64,000 nucleotides of DNA. Origin: a virus. A program made the translations under genes and the position numbers. The stretch is from the IMG/VR virus record IMGVR_UViG_3300047494_000058, positions 1 through 64,000 of that record; one strand, written 5' to 3'. Below, in pieces: positions 8,377 through 17,393 of the stretch. The notes under the pieces were generated by a model. It saw nothing but the letters and a program-made list of their open reading frames with translations, was not told the DNA's origin and searched no databases. Each line of letters opens with the position of its first letter. Positions within the stretch are counted from its first letter, which is position 1.

Positions 8377-11300
8377 ATGGCCGTTGCAATTCGTCAGTAC
8401 GTCGATAGCGGGAACTCGAACGGCCCTTCAGGCGGCTATCCGTCCACGTGGAGTGTTTCTCCAAGCTCAGCGACGCTCGTCGGCTCGTGCTTGGTTATTC
8501 AATATTGTTTGTCCAACGACAACGGCGACGTCACCCTCACGTGTGCCGATTCGAAGGGCAATACCTACGTTAAGCGCGGCGACGTTGCCGATACGAGCAG
8601 CAACGGCGACGAGCGCTACGTCTGGTTCGTGTGTGATAGCGCGACGCACGCGCTCTCCTCGACCGATACGATTACCGTCACCGGGTCGGGCACCGACTAC
8701 AACGAGTCGCTGTTCTGGGAGTTGACCGGATCGACCGGATACCTCACCTACGCCGGCAACTGGCAGCAGGGCATCTCGGGTTCGAGCGCGAACAACCTCA
8801 ACACCGGCAGCCTGGCTTGTGGCTCCGCGTCGAGCGTATTTGTCCTCGCTTGCTCGATGAACTCCACCGGTAGCGGCACGACACCCTACTACCCGATAGT
8901 CGGCACCGGGCTCACAAACGGCGGCAACTGGTTTAAATTCGACCAGGCTGGCAACGTCTATACGGCGGTCTGGGGGTACGGTACCTTTGCGTCGCCCGGC
9001 ACGTTCTCGGCGAAGTTCACGTCGTCAAGCGGCTCATCGTCCGACAACTACGTCACCTCCGGTATCGCGTTCGGCGTATCGAGTGGCGGCGGCGGCTCGG
9101 CGGCGCTGGCCGGGCCGGCCCCGGCGATCGCATCGGCCGCGGGCGCGCTGCTCACCACCATCGCGCTGATCGGCGGTGGCGGCGGCTCGCTGTCGACGGG
9201 CTCGGGATCATTAACCACTTCCAAGCCGCTGGGTAGTGCGCCCGCGGCCTCGGTCATCACCGGCCAGGGCAGCCTCAGGGTCGGCGCCGCACTGACTGGC
9301 GCGGCCCGCTCCGTCGTGTCGAGCGGCGGCGGGTTCGTGAGTTCGGCGCCGCTGGCCGGCACCGGCCGGGCGCTGGTGGGCAGCCAGGCGGCGCTCACAA
9401 CCGGCGTGTCGCTGTCCGGCCAGGCGTTCATCCCGGGCCAGGCCGTCGGCGTGTTCACCGCCTCAACCGTGTCGGGCCTGAGCTTCGGCATCGCCCAGTC
9501 CGCACACGCGGGCACCGCGGTCACCAACATTACGACCACCCCGCTGACCTCGGTCAACGGCTCGGGGTTCGTGATCGGCGTGATCTCGCGCAACGGCGTG
9601 TCGCCGACAGTCGCCGACAGCTACGGTAACGCCTACGTACAGATCGGCACGACCCAGGTGTACCAGGGCGGCCAGGCGTGTTCGTCCCTATGGCTCTGCT
9701 CCAACGGCGTGGGCGGCGCGAATCACACCGCGTCGGCGTTTCAGGGTACGCCGGCCGACCTGTCGGTATACTTCCAGGAAGTCCGCAACAACGCCGGCTA
9801 TGGCGTGCTGCTCGACGCGCTGTCACAGGTCGACGCCTCGACCAGCCCGTACACCTCGGGGTCGATCAACACAGTCCACCCGCAGGAGGTGGTGCTGTCG
9901 TTCTTTGCCGGCTTCTCGGCGCAGAATCCGGCAACCCTGACAACGACGCTCGGCAATACGACCAATTCCCAGGTTAACGGTTCGACCGGCAACGAGGCGC
10001 TGGGCGCCCTGTCGGGCGCGATCTACACGATGCCGCAGACCGGGCTCACCGCGTCCTGGACGCAGGCGAGCAACCCGGCCGATGCGTCGGTGTCGATCCT
10101 GAGCTTTTACGCGACGCCGGTCCCGGGCATCTTTGTAGGCGGCGCGGCCTCGAATGTGGCCGCCTCGGGCGCGCTCACCACGACGACCGCGTTCCCGGCG
10201 TCGCAGGCCGCCGGGCTGGCGTCGGCCGCGGGCGCCCTGACCAACTTCGCGTCCATCGTCCTTACAACGCCGGCCACCGTCGGTATCGGATCGTTCTACG
10301 ATCCGTACCTGTGGGAGGATGAACAGCCCTTCCCCGGCTGCACCGCGTACTGGGACCCCACGTATCTGACGGTCCGGGCCGACGGCTCGATGCGCTCGAC
10401 CGCGGTCAACGTCCGGGTGCAACTGCAGTTCGTCGACCCGGCCGGCAACACCGGCCAGGCGGTCCTGGTCATCACCTCGGGCGAGGTGGGCGTGGCGCAG
10501 GGGCTGGCTAGTGCCACCGGCTCATTGACCACCGTCCCCAGTGTTTTCGGCGGCCTCGCGTCGGCCGTGAGCAGCGCATCCGGTACCATAGTGGCGGGTA
10601 TCCCCCTGGCGGGCGCCGCGGTGGCCGTCGCGACCGGCAACGGCGACACGATCCTGAACGGGATCAATCTGAACGGTGCAGCGTACGTCCTGGTAAACGC
10701 AACGCCGACGCTGATCAACCAGGTGGCGGTATTTACCGGCCCGGCATGCGCCACGGTGTCGGCAGCCGGCAACCTGGTACTCACCGCCACCCTGGCGGGC
10801 GGCGCGCAGGCCCGGGTGAACGCGGCCGGAGTGCTCAGCCACGGTGCGCAGCTGGTCGGCCCGGCGCCGGTCGTAGCTACCGGCGGCGCTGCCTTCACGG
10901 CGGCCATCCGGCCGTCCGGGGCGGCCCGCGGGCTGGCATCCGCTACTGGAGCCCTCCTTACCGGCTCGCGCCTGACCGGAGCCGCGGGAAGTACCACGAC
11001 GGGCACGGGCGCGCTGGTACTGCGGGCCGCGCTCGCCGGCCGGGCTCAGACGCTGGTGGCCGCGCCCGCGGCCCTGAGCGCGGGCGCGGGCTTCACCGGG
11101 GCGGCCCGTGCGGTGGTCACCGCGGCCGGCGCACCCCGCGTCGGGGCCGGGCTCAACGGCCAGGCTCGGGCAGTGGTGACAGCCCGCGGTGGCGGCCAGT
11201 CGAACATCCAGCTGGCGGGCGCGGCGTACTGCATCATCTACTCGGACCCTGAACTCACGACCGACCAGAGCCCGGTTGGAATGTACCATGGAGACCCCAA

Positions 11301-11643
11301 CCTCGTGATCGGCCCCAAGTTCTACCAGAATCCGGGATATGTGACCCTCGGACCTACCGAACAGCGCATCATCACCTGCGACTACACGGCGGACCTGGCC
11401 GAGGGCGAGACCCTGGTGGGCGTGGCCATCGCGGCGGTCGAGAACACCGCGGGCTCGGACCCGATGCTCGTATCGCTGGTGTCGGGCCTGCTGTCGTTCA
11501 ACGTAGGCCAGACCCAGGTGCTGGTACCGGTGAACGGCGCCAACGGCCTGCTCGATAATGACTACTACATCACCGTGACCTGCGCCACCAGCAACCCGCA
11601 GAAGGTGCTGGACCGGTTCGTACTGGTCATGGTTCGGAGTTAA
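8377..11643 (+). CDS. Large Gly/Ala repeat fibre or adhesin-like virion protein
   Basis: 1088 residues, GGAG 8 nt before ATG. Residues 1-225 form a beta-rich domain resembling phage head or tail decoration folds. A homologous copy appears at ~345-600 (TADSYGN, VYFQEVRNNAG), so the domain is duplicated. Residues ~235-350, ~600-640 and ~710-950 consist of imperfect 22-25-residue repeats of the form L-x-G-x-A-x(6)-A-x-G-x-L. The C-terminal ~130 residues are a separate beta-sandwich-like module (DPELTTDQSP...DRFVLVMVRS). No catalytic motif is visible. The stop lies 1 nt before the prohead protease start, placing an adhesion gene immediately upstream of the head genes. Confidence 0.65.
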   Translation: MAVAIRQYVDSGNSNGPSGGYPSTWSVSPSSATLVGSCLVIQYCLSNDNGDVTLTCADSKGNTYVKRGDVADTSSNGDERYVWFVCDSATHALSSTDTITVTGSGTDYNESLFWELTGSTGYLTYAGNWQQGISGSSANNLNTGSLACGSASSVFVLACSMNSTGSGTTPYYPIVGTGLTNGGNWFKFDQAGNVYTAVWGYGTFASPGTFSAKFTSSSGSSSDNYVTSGIAFGVSSGGGGSAALAGPAPAIASAAGALLTTIALIGGGGGSLSTGSGSLTTSKPLGSAPAASVITGQGSLRVGAALTGAARSVVSSGGGFVSSAPLAGTGRALVGSQAALTTGVSLSGQAFIPGQAVGVFTASTVSGLSFGIAQSAHAGTAVTNITTTPLTSVNGSGFVIGVISRNGVSPTVADSYGNAYVQIGTTQVYQGGQACSSLWLCSNGVGGANHTASAFQGTPADLSVYFQEVRNNAGYGVLLDALSQVDASTSPYTSGSINTVHPQEVVLSFFAGFSAQNPATLTTTLGNTTNSQVNGSTGNEALGALSGAIYTMPQTGLTASWTQASNPADASVSILSFYATPVPGIFVGGAASNVAASGALTTTTAFPASQAAGLASAAGALTNFASIVLTTPATVGIGSFYDPYLWEDEQPFPGCTAYWDPTYLTVRADGSMRSTAVNVRVQLQFVDPAGNTGQAVLVITSGEVGVAQGLASATGSLTTVPSVFGGLASAVSSASGTIVAGIPLAGAAVAVATGNGDTILNGINLNGAAYVLVNATPTLINQVAVFTGPACATVSAAGNLVLTATLAGGAQARVNAAGVLSHGAQLVGPAPVVATGGAAFTAAIRPSGAARGLASATGALLTGSRLTGAAGSTTTGTGALVLRAALAGRAQTLVAAPAALSAGAGFTGAARAVVTAAGAPRVGAGLNGQARAVVTARGGGQSNIQLAGAAYCIIYSDPELTTDQSPVGMYHGDPNLVIGPKFYQNPGYVTLGPTEQRIITCDYTADLAEGETLVGVAIAAVENTAGSDPMLVSLVSGLLSFNVGQTQVLVPVNGANGLLDNDYYITVTCATSNPQKVLDRFVLVMVRS

Positions 11644-11644
11644 T

Positions 11645-13024
11645 ATGCCCACGCTCGACCGCGCCACGATCCTGACCGGCAACCTGCCGGACGGCATCAA
11701 GCGCTACCGTTCGTCGGTGGAGGACCGCTCGGCGTTCCATGCGCCCACCCAGCTGGGCAAATCGCAGCACGAGACCCCGGAAGGGTACCTGCTGTGCAAG
11801 GATGTGTGCATCGCGCGCATCGGCGAGCAGCAGTACCACAAGAGCGAACTCGCGCTCGACGCGGACGGCTCGGGCAACATCACGGTCATGCGCGTCCCTG
11901 AGGAGGTGTTCGACGCCACCGCGCTGGCCTCCTTCGAAGGCAAGTCGGTCACGGTTGAGCACCCCAACGAGTTCGTTAATCCGTCCAACGTGCGGCGGCT
12001 CGAAGTCGGCACAGTGCACAATGTGCACCGCGGCGACGGCATCGAGGACGATATGGTGGTGGCGGACCTTCTGATCAAGGACCCGGCAGCCATCGCCTAC
12101 GCAAAGAAGATGAAACCCGAGGTCAGCTGCGGTTATGACTGCGAGTACGACCAGAAAGAACCAGGCCATGCGATTCAGCGGATGATCCGCGGCAATCACG
12201 TGGCGCTAGTAGATCGGGGCCGCGCCGGCCCTCGATGCGCGATAAAGGACCATATGGGCGGTCCCCCCGACACTGCAACATTTTTAAGAGGTTTATTCAC
12301 CATGGCAGACAACAAACCCCTATCCAAGCTCGCCCGCATCCGCGCAGCCTTCAAGGCTCAGGACGCGGTCGCGATGGAACAGGAACTCGGCACCCAAGAC
12401 GAAGAGGAAACAATGATGGACAGTTCTATGGACGCGAAGATCAAAGATGCGCTCGACTGGATCGCGGAACAGCGTTCACAGGACGCGGCGAAAAAGCAGC
12501 AGGACGCGGTTGACAAGGCTGTGAAGGACGCCCTCGAAAAGAAGGCCAAGGAGGAGTGTGACGCCAAGGATGCCGCCGACAAGGCAGCCAAGGACGCGAT
12601 GCTCAGCGCCGAGAAGGCCCCGCCGGCCCCGGACCTGGGCGTCCTGCACACGGGCGACTCCCTAAAGGCCGTACTGGGCCACGCCGAGATCCTCAGCCCC
12701 GGCATCAAGGCGCCGACCGTCGATGCGGCAAACGCGACCAAGGACGCGGTTCCCAAGCTCATGCTGCAGGCTCTGTCCGACGCGTACAAGACCGATATCG
12801 GCAAGGCGGCCATCGACCCGCTGCTGGCCGGCCGCACCATCGACGCCATCACGACTGTCAACGTTGCCGACATCTTCCACGGCGCGGCAGCCTTGGTGGC
12901 CGCGCACAACAACCGCGGCAATAAGCCCGCACCGTTGTCTACGCGGGACTTCGGCAAGCCCACGTCCATCGAGGACATGAGCAAACAGTATAGCGATTTC
13001 TGGGCCAAGCGCCTGCAGGCGTAA
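11645..13024 (+). CDS. Prohead protease (DUF2213-like) fused to scaffold domain
   Basis: 459 residues, GGAG 5 nt before ATG. Residues ~1-205 match the DUF2213 type of prohead protease: HETPEGYLLCKDVCIARIG, VTVEHP, then MKPEVSCGYDCEY with the His, Ser and Asp-bearing segments, and NHVALVDRGRAGP. Residues ~220-330 are a highly charged coiled coil (KDALEKKAKEECDAKDAADK) typical of a scaffold. The C-terminus (~350-459) may bind capsid. The cement and major capsid genes follow, as expected. The protease would mature the capsid inside the prohead. A second start within the frame is listed separately. Confidence 0.85.
   Translation: MPTLDRATILTGNLPDGIKRYRSSVEDRSAFHAPTQLGKSQHETPEGYLLCKDVCIARIGEQQYHKSELALDADGSGNITVMRVPEEVFDATALASFEGKSVTVEHPNEFVNPSNVRRLEVGTVHNVHRGDGIEDDMVVADLLIKDPAAIAYAKKMKPEVSCGYDCEYDQKEPGHAIQRMIRGNHVALVDRGRAGPRCAIKDHMGGPPDTATFLRGLFTMADNKPLSKLARIRAAFKAQDAVAMEQELGTQDEEETMMDSSMDAKIKDALDWIAEQRSQDAAKKQQDAVDKAVKDALEKKAKEECDAKDAADKAAKDAMLSAEKAPPAPDLGVLHTGDSLKAVLGHAEILSPGIKAPTVDAANATKDAVPKLMLQALSDAYKTDIGKAAIDPLLAGRTIDAITTVNVADIFHGAAALVAAHNNRGNKPAPLSTRDFGKPTSIEDMSKQYSDFWAKRLQA
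12302..13024 (+). CDS. Nested scaffold protein (internal in-frame start)
   Basis: Codon 220 of the protease frame is an ATG preceded by AAGAGG about 10 nt upstream (12285-12301 region), a better ribosome site than chance predicts inside a gene. Initiation here would give a 240-residue protein (MADNKPLSKLARIRAAFKAQ...) containing only the charged coiled coil and C-terminus. This mirrors the nested protease/scaffold arrangement known from phage lambda C and Nu3. Production of both forms is inferred. Confidence 0.6.
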   Translation: MADNKPLSKLARIRAAFKAQDAVAMEQELGTQDEEETMMDSSMDAKIKDALDWIAEQRSQDAAKKQQDAVDKAVKDALEKKAKEECDAKDAADKAAKDAMLSAEKAPPAPDLGVLHTGDSLKAVLGHAEILSPGIKAPTVDAANATKDAVPKLMLQALSDAYKTDIGKAAIDPLLAGRTIDAITTVNVADIFHGAAALVAAHNNRGNKPAPLSTRDFGKPTSIEDMSKQYSDFWAKRLQA

Positions 13025-13059
13025 CCCTTCTCTCCCACCCATAACGAGGTTTTCATCAC

Positions 13060-13572
13060 ATGGCTCAGAGCAATACGATTCTTTACCGTATGCCTTTCGG
13101 CGTACCCGGCGACCTGTCGCGCCCGTCAGTGGCGACGGTCGAAGCACAGCCCTACAACTCGTCCCTGCCGTTTGCCTCCTACGGCATCCCCGGCAAGATC
13201 GCCAACGGTCTGTTCGTCCCGATCTCAACGTCCGCCGACATCATCTACGGGTTCCTGGTCCGTCCGTACCCCACGACCGGCGCGAACGCGTCCGATCCGC
13301 TGGGTACCGGCGTGCCCCTGGCCTCGGCCCTGCTCGCCAATATCATGCGCCGCGGCTACATGAACGTGGTTTGCAATGCCGGCACGCCGACACTCGGCGG
13401 CGCAGTTTACGTGCGCTATGCCAACGGCACGCTCGGCACGCCCATTGGCGGCCTTGAGGCCACCTCAGTCGGCGGCTCGAATTTCGCGATCACCGCCACC
13501 AATGGCTCCCCGGTGTACTTCACCGGTCCCGCCGACGGCGCCGGCAACTGCGAAATCGCGTACAACATCTAA
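13060..13572 (+). CDS. Capsid cement/decoration protein
   Basis: 170 residues, GAGG upstream of ATG. Gly-rich, beta-sandwich-like sequence with YGIPGKIANGLFVPI, GFLVRPYPTTG and GGAVYVRYANGT segments. These match the structural cement protein type found between the prohead protease and DUF2184 capsid genes in many myoviruses. It probably trimerises on the outside of the capsid lattice. Assignment rests on sequence style plus exact position. Confidence 0.7.
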   Translation: MAQSNTILYRMPFGVPGDLSRPSVATVEAQPYNSSLPFASYGIPGKIANGLFVPISTSADIIYGFLVRPYPTTGANASDPLGTGVPLASALLANIMRRGYMNVVCNAGTPTLGGAVYVRYANGTLGTPIGGLEATSVGGSNFAITATNGSPVYFTGPADGAGNCEIAYNI

Positions 13573-13608
13573 GCGCTCGGCGCACCAACCCCTCCGGAGT
13601 TCAATTAC

Positions 13609-14694
13609 ATGCTCATCTCTCAATCCGTATCGGCTGCGCTCGCCGCACGCAACGCGCAGCCCGCCATGAGTGTCGTCGACAGCGTCGACACTCGCCTCAC
13701 GCACCGTAAGCGGCTCGAAACCCGCGACGGCCTGATGACCTACGACGCGCAGGTCATCGACTCATCCGGCGTGTTCCTCGTCGGCGAGTTGGAAAAGCTG
13801 GACCAGCGGCTGCACATGCCGCTGGCATCGTACACCTGGGCGCGCGACATCGACCTGCGCCAGGACGTGTCGATGGCGGACGAAGAGTCCAGCTTCACGA
13901 ATTCGAGCTTCGCCAGCGCCCAGGGCGTCGCGGGCTCGAACAAGGCGTGGGCCGGCAAGGACTCCAGCGCCATCGTCGGAATGTCGCTCGACATCGGCAA
14001 GACCATCCAGCCCCTGCCCATCTGGGCGGTGCAGCTGTCATGGACGCTGCCGGAACTGCAGAGCGCTGCGAAACTCGGCCGCCCGGTCGACGCGCAGAAG
14101 TTCGAGGCGATGCAGCTGAAGTACCAGATGGACATCGACGAAGAGACCTACATGGGCGACAGCGTCCTGGGTATGAACGGTCTGTTCAATCACTCGGCGC
14201 TGACCAACGTGGGCAACGCGCTCACGGGCGGTTGGGCGAGTGCGTCGCCGGCCCAGATCCTGGCCGACATCAACGCGCTCCTCACCTCGGTGTGGGCCGC
14301 GACCGGTTATGCGGTCATGCCGTCCCGGCTGCTGGTCGACCCGGCCTCGTACACGCTGCTGCGCTCCACGCTGATCAGCACCGCGGGTAACATCTCGATC
14401 CTCAAGTTCGTGATGGAGAACAACGCGGCGGTCGGTGTCGCCACCGAACCGTTCCTGATCCTGCCCTGCAAGTGGCTCACCGGCACCAACAACGGCGGCA
14501 AAGGCCCGGCGGCGACGAACTCGATGTTCGCCTACGTCAAGGACCCGATGCGCGTCCGTCTGCCGCTGGTCCCATTGCAGCGCACCCCGATCGAGTACCG
14601 CGACATCCGGCAGATCACCACGTACTTCGGCCGCATCGGCGGCGTCGAAATGGTGTACCCGGAAGTGTGCGGCCGGCGTTCCAACCTGGGCTAA
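13609..14694 (+). CDS. Major capsid protein (DUF2184 type)
   Basis: 361 residues, GGAG before ATG. It shows features of the DUF2184 HK97-fold capsid family: an N-terminal arm, FLVGELEKLDQRLHMPLASYTWARDI, a central QLSWTLPELQSA helix region, GLFNHS, and a C-terminal FAYVKDPMRVRLPLVPLQ strand. Length is usual for the family. It is the shell subunit and sits right after the cement gene and before the joining proteins. Confidence 0.88.
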   Translation: MLISQSVSAALAARNAQPAMSVVDSVDTRLTHRKRLETRDGLMTYDAQVIDSSGVFLVGELEKLDQRLHMPLASYTWARDIDLRQDVSMADEESSFTNSSFASAQGVAGSNKAWAGKDSSAIVGMSLDIGKTIQPLPIWAVQLSWTLPELQSAAKLGRPVDAQKFEAMQLKYQMDIDEETYMGDSVLGMNGLFNHSALTNVGNALTGGWASASPAQILADINALLTSVWAATGYAVMPSRLLVDPASYTLLRSTLISTAGNISILKFVMENNAAVGVATEPFLILPCKWLTGTNNGGKGPAATNSMFAYVKDPMRVRLPLVPLQRTPIEYRDIRQITTYFGRIGGVEMVYPEVCGRRSNLG

Positions 14695-14742
14695 TAGGCG
14701 CCCGCAGTTCGATAAAATCTTGTAAATGTAGGGGTAAACAAT

Positions 14743-15405
14743 ATGACGATTCGACGAGTGTTGAAAGCATTCCGCTTCAGCCTGCCGGCCAAGCAGACCG
14801 GCAGGCTGTCAAGTGAACTCATCTTCGCACCGGGAGACCATGACATCCCGGACGAGGTGCTTGCCCACCCCTGGATGCAGGGAGGAGCGGACGGCTCTCT
14901 GGAGACGCACGAGGCCGCGGTCGAGCGCACCAAAAAGGCGCAAGTCCATGCGGAACATCAGGCCGACATAGCGGCCAAGGCCCAGCGCGATGCGCAGGCA
15001 GCACTATCCCGGCTCGAAGCGGCGCACAAGGCCGACGAGCCCAACCGCAGGTTAGCGGCCGATCAACTGAACCAGTCCGTCGGGACGATCCGCGCCCGGC
15101 AGGATGGGGTGAACATGGAAGACCCGGAGTTTCAGAAAGCGCTCAATACGCCGTTGAACGCCCTGCCGGTGTCCACGCCCGGCACGACCGGCGAGCAGTC
15201 CGACGCACAGGTGGCCGGCGCGACGCCCAATGGCGGCTCAAACCTGCCGGGCAGCCCGACGCAGTCCGACGTGACGAGTGGCGCGGCCGATCCCGGCGCA
15301 CCGCCTCCGGAGCTTACCGACAAGGAAACCTCGACCGATGAGGGTACCGAGACGGACGCTGAGGGTAAGCAGGTCCCCAAGGCCAAGGGCAAGAAGGGTA
15401 AGTAA
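14743..15405 (+). CDS. Hypothetical head-region protein with coiled coil
   Basis: 220 residues, AGGGG about 10 nt before ATG. Residues ~55-110 form a charged helix (AAVERTKKAQVHAEHQADIA...), and ~150-220 are disordered, acidic and Pro/Thr/Gly rich, ending in a Lys-rich tail (KVPKAKGKKGK-like). It lies between the capsid gene and the DUF4054 joining protein. No family recognised; possibly a minor head or head-tail linker protein. Confidence 0.55.
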   Translation: MTIRRVLKAFRFSLPAKQTGRLSSELIFAPGDHDIPDEVLAHPWMQGGADGSLETHEAAVERTKKAQVHAEHQADIAAKAQRDAQAALSRLEAAHKADEPNRRLAADQLNQSVGTIRARQDGVNMEDPEFQKALNTPLNALPVSTPGTTGEQSDAQVAGATPNGGSNLPGSPTQSDVTSGAADPGAPPPELTDKETSTDEGTETDAEGKQVPKAKGKKGK

Positions 15406-15828
15406 GTGGCAGTCACGCCCGCGAGCTTCCGGCAGGCGTTCCCGCAGTTCAAGAACCCGGACAAGTTCGGCGACTTTGCGATCACCATGTGGTCGGGCAT
15501 CGCCTACAACCTGCTCGATCCTGTGCGGTGGGACGTCATGCTCGACTATGGGGCGATGCTGTACACGGCCCACCGGCTGGTGCTGATGGAGCGCGACGTA
15601 CTGACTGCCATCGGCGGCGGCATACCGGGCGCAGTCACAGGAGTGCTGACCGCCAAGGCGATTGACAAGGTATCGTCCTCGTACGACGCCCAGTCAGTGA
15701 CCCTGGAAGATGGCGGCGACTACAACATGACCCGGTACGGCATCGAACTCCTCAAACTGATGCGGCAGTTTGGCATGGGCGGCTTGCAGATGTCAGGGGT
15801 CGGCGAGTATGGCCCAGGCTGCTGGTAA
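15406..15828 (+). CDS. Head-tail adaptor (DUF4054-like)
   Basis: 140 residues, GTG start directly after the upstream TAA. N-terminal FRQAFPQFKNPDKFGDFAI and central YTAHRLVLMERD, SSSYDAQ and GIELLKLMRQFGMGG match DUF4054, whose members are phage head completion or adaptor proteins that bind beneath the portal. The position after the capsid and before the tail completion genes fits. Confidence 0.75.
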   Translation: MAVTPASFRQAFPQFKNPDKFGDFAITMWSGIAYNLLDPVRWDVMLDYGAMLYTAHRLVLMERDVLTAIGGGIPGAVTGVLTAKAIDKVSSSYDAQSVTLEDGGDYNMTRYGIELLKLMRQFGMGGLQMSGVGEYGPGCW

Positions 15829-16387
15829 GAACCTCGAAGTCAGGGATAACACCAGGCGGATCTTTCAGGCGCTGGAGACGTTGCTCGGGCACGAGATCCT
15901 GGTGGGCATCCCCGAGGATAAGAGCCAGCGGCCGGGCGACTCCGACATCACCAACGCCGCGCTCGCCTACATTCACGAGTTCGGCAGCCCTGCAGCCAAT
16001 GTGCCGGCCCGGCCGTTCCTGTTCCGCGGCATCGCGGCAGCCGAAAAGCCGGTGCTGCTGCAATTAAAGAAGGCTGGCAAGGCGGCCATGGACGGCGACG
16101 CGGGCCGCGCTCTGCAGTACATGCACGCGGCCGGCAGCGTGGCGAGCAACTCGGTGCGCGACACGCTCCTTAAGGGCGAGGGCTGGGACCCGCTGTCACC
16201 GCAGACGATCCTGAACCGCAACCGGTCGCGCGGCACCAAGTCGCACCGCAAGGAAGAGTTGTACTACCTGGCGCTGTACTCCTCAGGCATGGACGCGGCC
16301 GATGCCCAGAGCGCGGCCAACATTAAGCCTTTAATCAACACAGGCGAGATGTTCCGCGCGATCACGTATGTAATCAAGAAGGTCTGA
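15809..16387 (+). CDS. Virion morphogenesis / tail completion protein
   Basis: 192 residues from ATG 15809, chosen because AGGGG lies 10 nt upstream; the open frame extends 13 codons further 5'. It overlaps the DUF4054 gene by 20 nt. The segment YIHEFGSPAANVPARPFLF is characteristic of the Mu gpG / HK97 gp10-type virion morphogenesis family acting at the head-tail junction. The rest is helical and basic. Confidence 0.7.
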   Translation: MAQAAGKNLEVRDNTRRIFQALETLLGHEILVGIPEDKSQRPGDSDITNAALAYIHEFGSPAANVPARPFLFRGIAAAEKPVLLQLKKAGKAAMDGDAGRALQYMHAAGSVASNSVRDTLLKGEGWDPLSPQTILNRNRSRGTKSHRKEELYYLALYSSGMDAADAQSAANIKPLINTGEMFRAITYVIKKV

Positions 16388-16388
16388 T

Positions 16389-16784
16389 ATGCCCCTGCTC
16401 GACATGTCGGACGTGCTGTACGACCCGGACTTCCTCGATATTAATCTGTCGTGCGCGCGTAACCTGCAGGTCGTGGGCAGTAACGGCGTCGCCACCGACA
16501 ATATTACGACCCTGCCGTTCGCGGCGACCGTCACCAGCTTCGGCGGTGACGAACTCAAGCGCTCGGCAGACGGTGAGTACATTACGCAGACCATCACGCT
16601 GGTTACCGCGTTCAAGCTTACCGATGGTAAGGCGTTCATCGACGGGCGCGTGTACACGGCCGACATCATCACCTACCGCGGCAGCCAGTACACGGTGATG
16701 CATGTAGATGATTACTCGGCGTACGGTCACGGCTTCATCCAGGCGACCGCGGAACTGCTGCCGCTGGCCGGACGCGACGATTGA
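16389..16784 (+). CDS. Head-tail joining protein
   Basis: 131 residues. Beta-rich small protein (ITLVTAFKLTDGKAFIDGRVYTADII) ending in PLAGRDD, placed between the morphogenesis protein and the neck terminator-like protein. This is where head-closure or stopper proteins are encoded in DUF3383-type myoviruses. Its stop overlaps the next ATG by 1 nt. Function inferred by position. Confidence 0.6.
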   Translation: MPLLDMSDVLYDPDFLDINLSCARNLQVVGSNGVATDNITTLPFAATVTSFGGDELKRSADGEYITQTITLVTAFKLTDGKAFIDGRVYTADIITYRGSQYTVMHVDDYSAYGHGFIQATAELLPLAGRDD

Positions 16785-17389
16785 TGGGTAACAGTTCCCT
16801 CACCTACGGGTACCTGACGCCGAATACGCCCTACCCGGCGGACGACGACGCGCTCACTGCGATCCTGCAGGGCATGGTAGTCGGCATCACGGGGCTCGAC
16901 GGGACGCTGGTCCGGCCGCGCTGGCAGCCGGTGATCCCCAAGATGCCCGAACCGTCGACCAGCTGGTGCGCCATCGGGGTTTCCACCACCGTGCCTGACG
17001 ACGGACCGTACATAGGCTATGACCCCCTCAACGACGTTGGTCCCTACATCCGGCACGAGACCATCGAACTGGCTTGCACATTTTACGGCCCACAGGCCAA
17101 GCAGTACGTATCCATCCTGCGCGACGGCCTGGGCATCCCGCAGAACACCGACGTACTACGGGCCAATAACATGGCTTGGGTTTCGTGTGGCCCGATCCAG
17201 CAGGTCCCAGAACTGTTCAACCAGCAGTGGATACGGCGCCAGGATATGACGGTCACCCTGCGGCGTGAGGTCACGCGTACCTACAACATCACCTATCTCG
17301 CAATCGCTGCGGTCGACCTCAGAACCGACGGCACGCCGGCACTCGACTCGGAATCAGTAATTCCGCCCACAGCTACCTTGGAGCCTTAA
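16784..17389 (+). CDS. Tail terminator-like neck protein (LIC_12616-type)
   Basis: 201 residues from ATG 16784, which overlaps the upstream TGA by one base; a TTG one codon earlier is possible. Motifs such as the ALTAILQGMVVGITGL helix, ETIELACTFYGPQAKQY, LRDGLGIPQN and a C-terminal VTLRREVTRTYNI strand fit the phage neck terminator family found just before sheath genes. It would cap the tail tube and sheath. Confidence moderate. Confidence 0.65.
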   Translation: MGNSSLTYGYLTPNTPYPADDDALTAILQGMVVGITGLDGTLVRPRWQPVIPKMPEPSTSWCAIGVSTTVPDDGPYIGYDPLNDVGPYIRHETIELACTFYGPQAKQYVSILRDGLGIPQNTDVLRANNMAWVSCGPIQQVPELFNQQWIRRQDMTVTLRREVTRTYNITYLAIAAVDLRTDGTPALDSESVIPPTATLEP

Positions 17390-17393
17390 CAAC

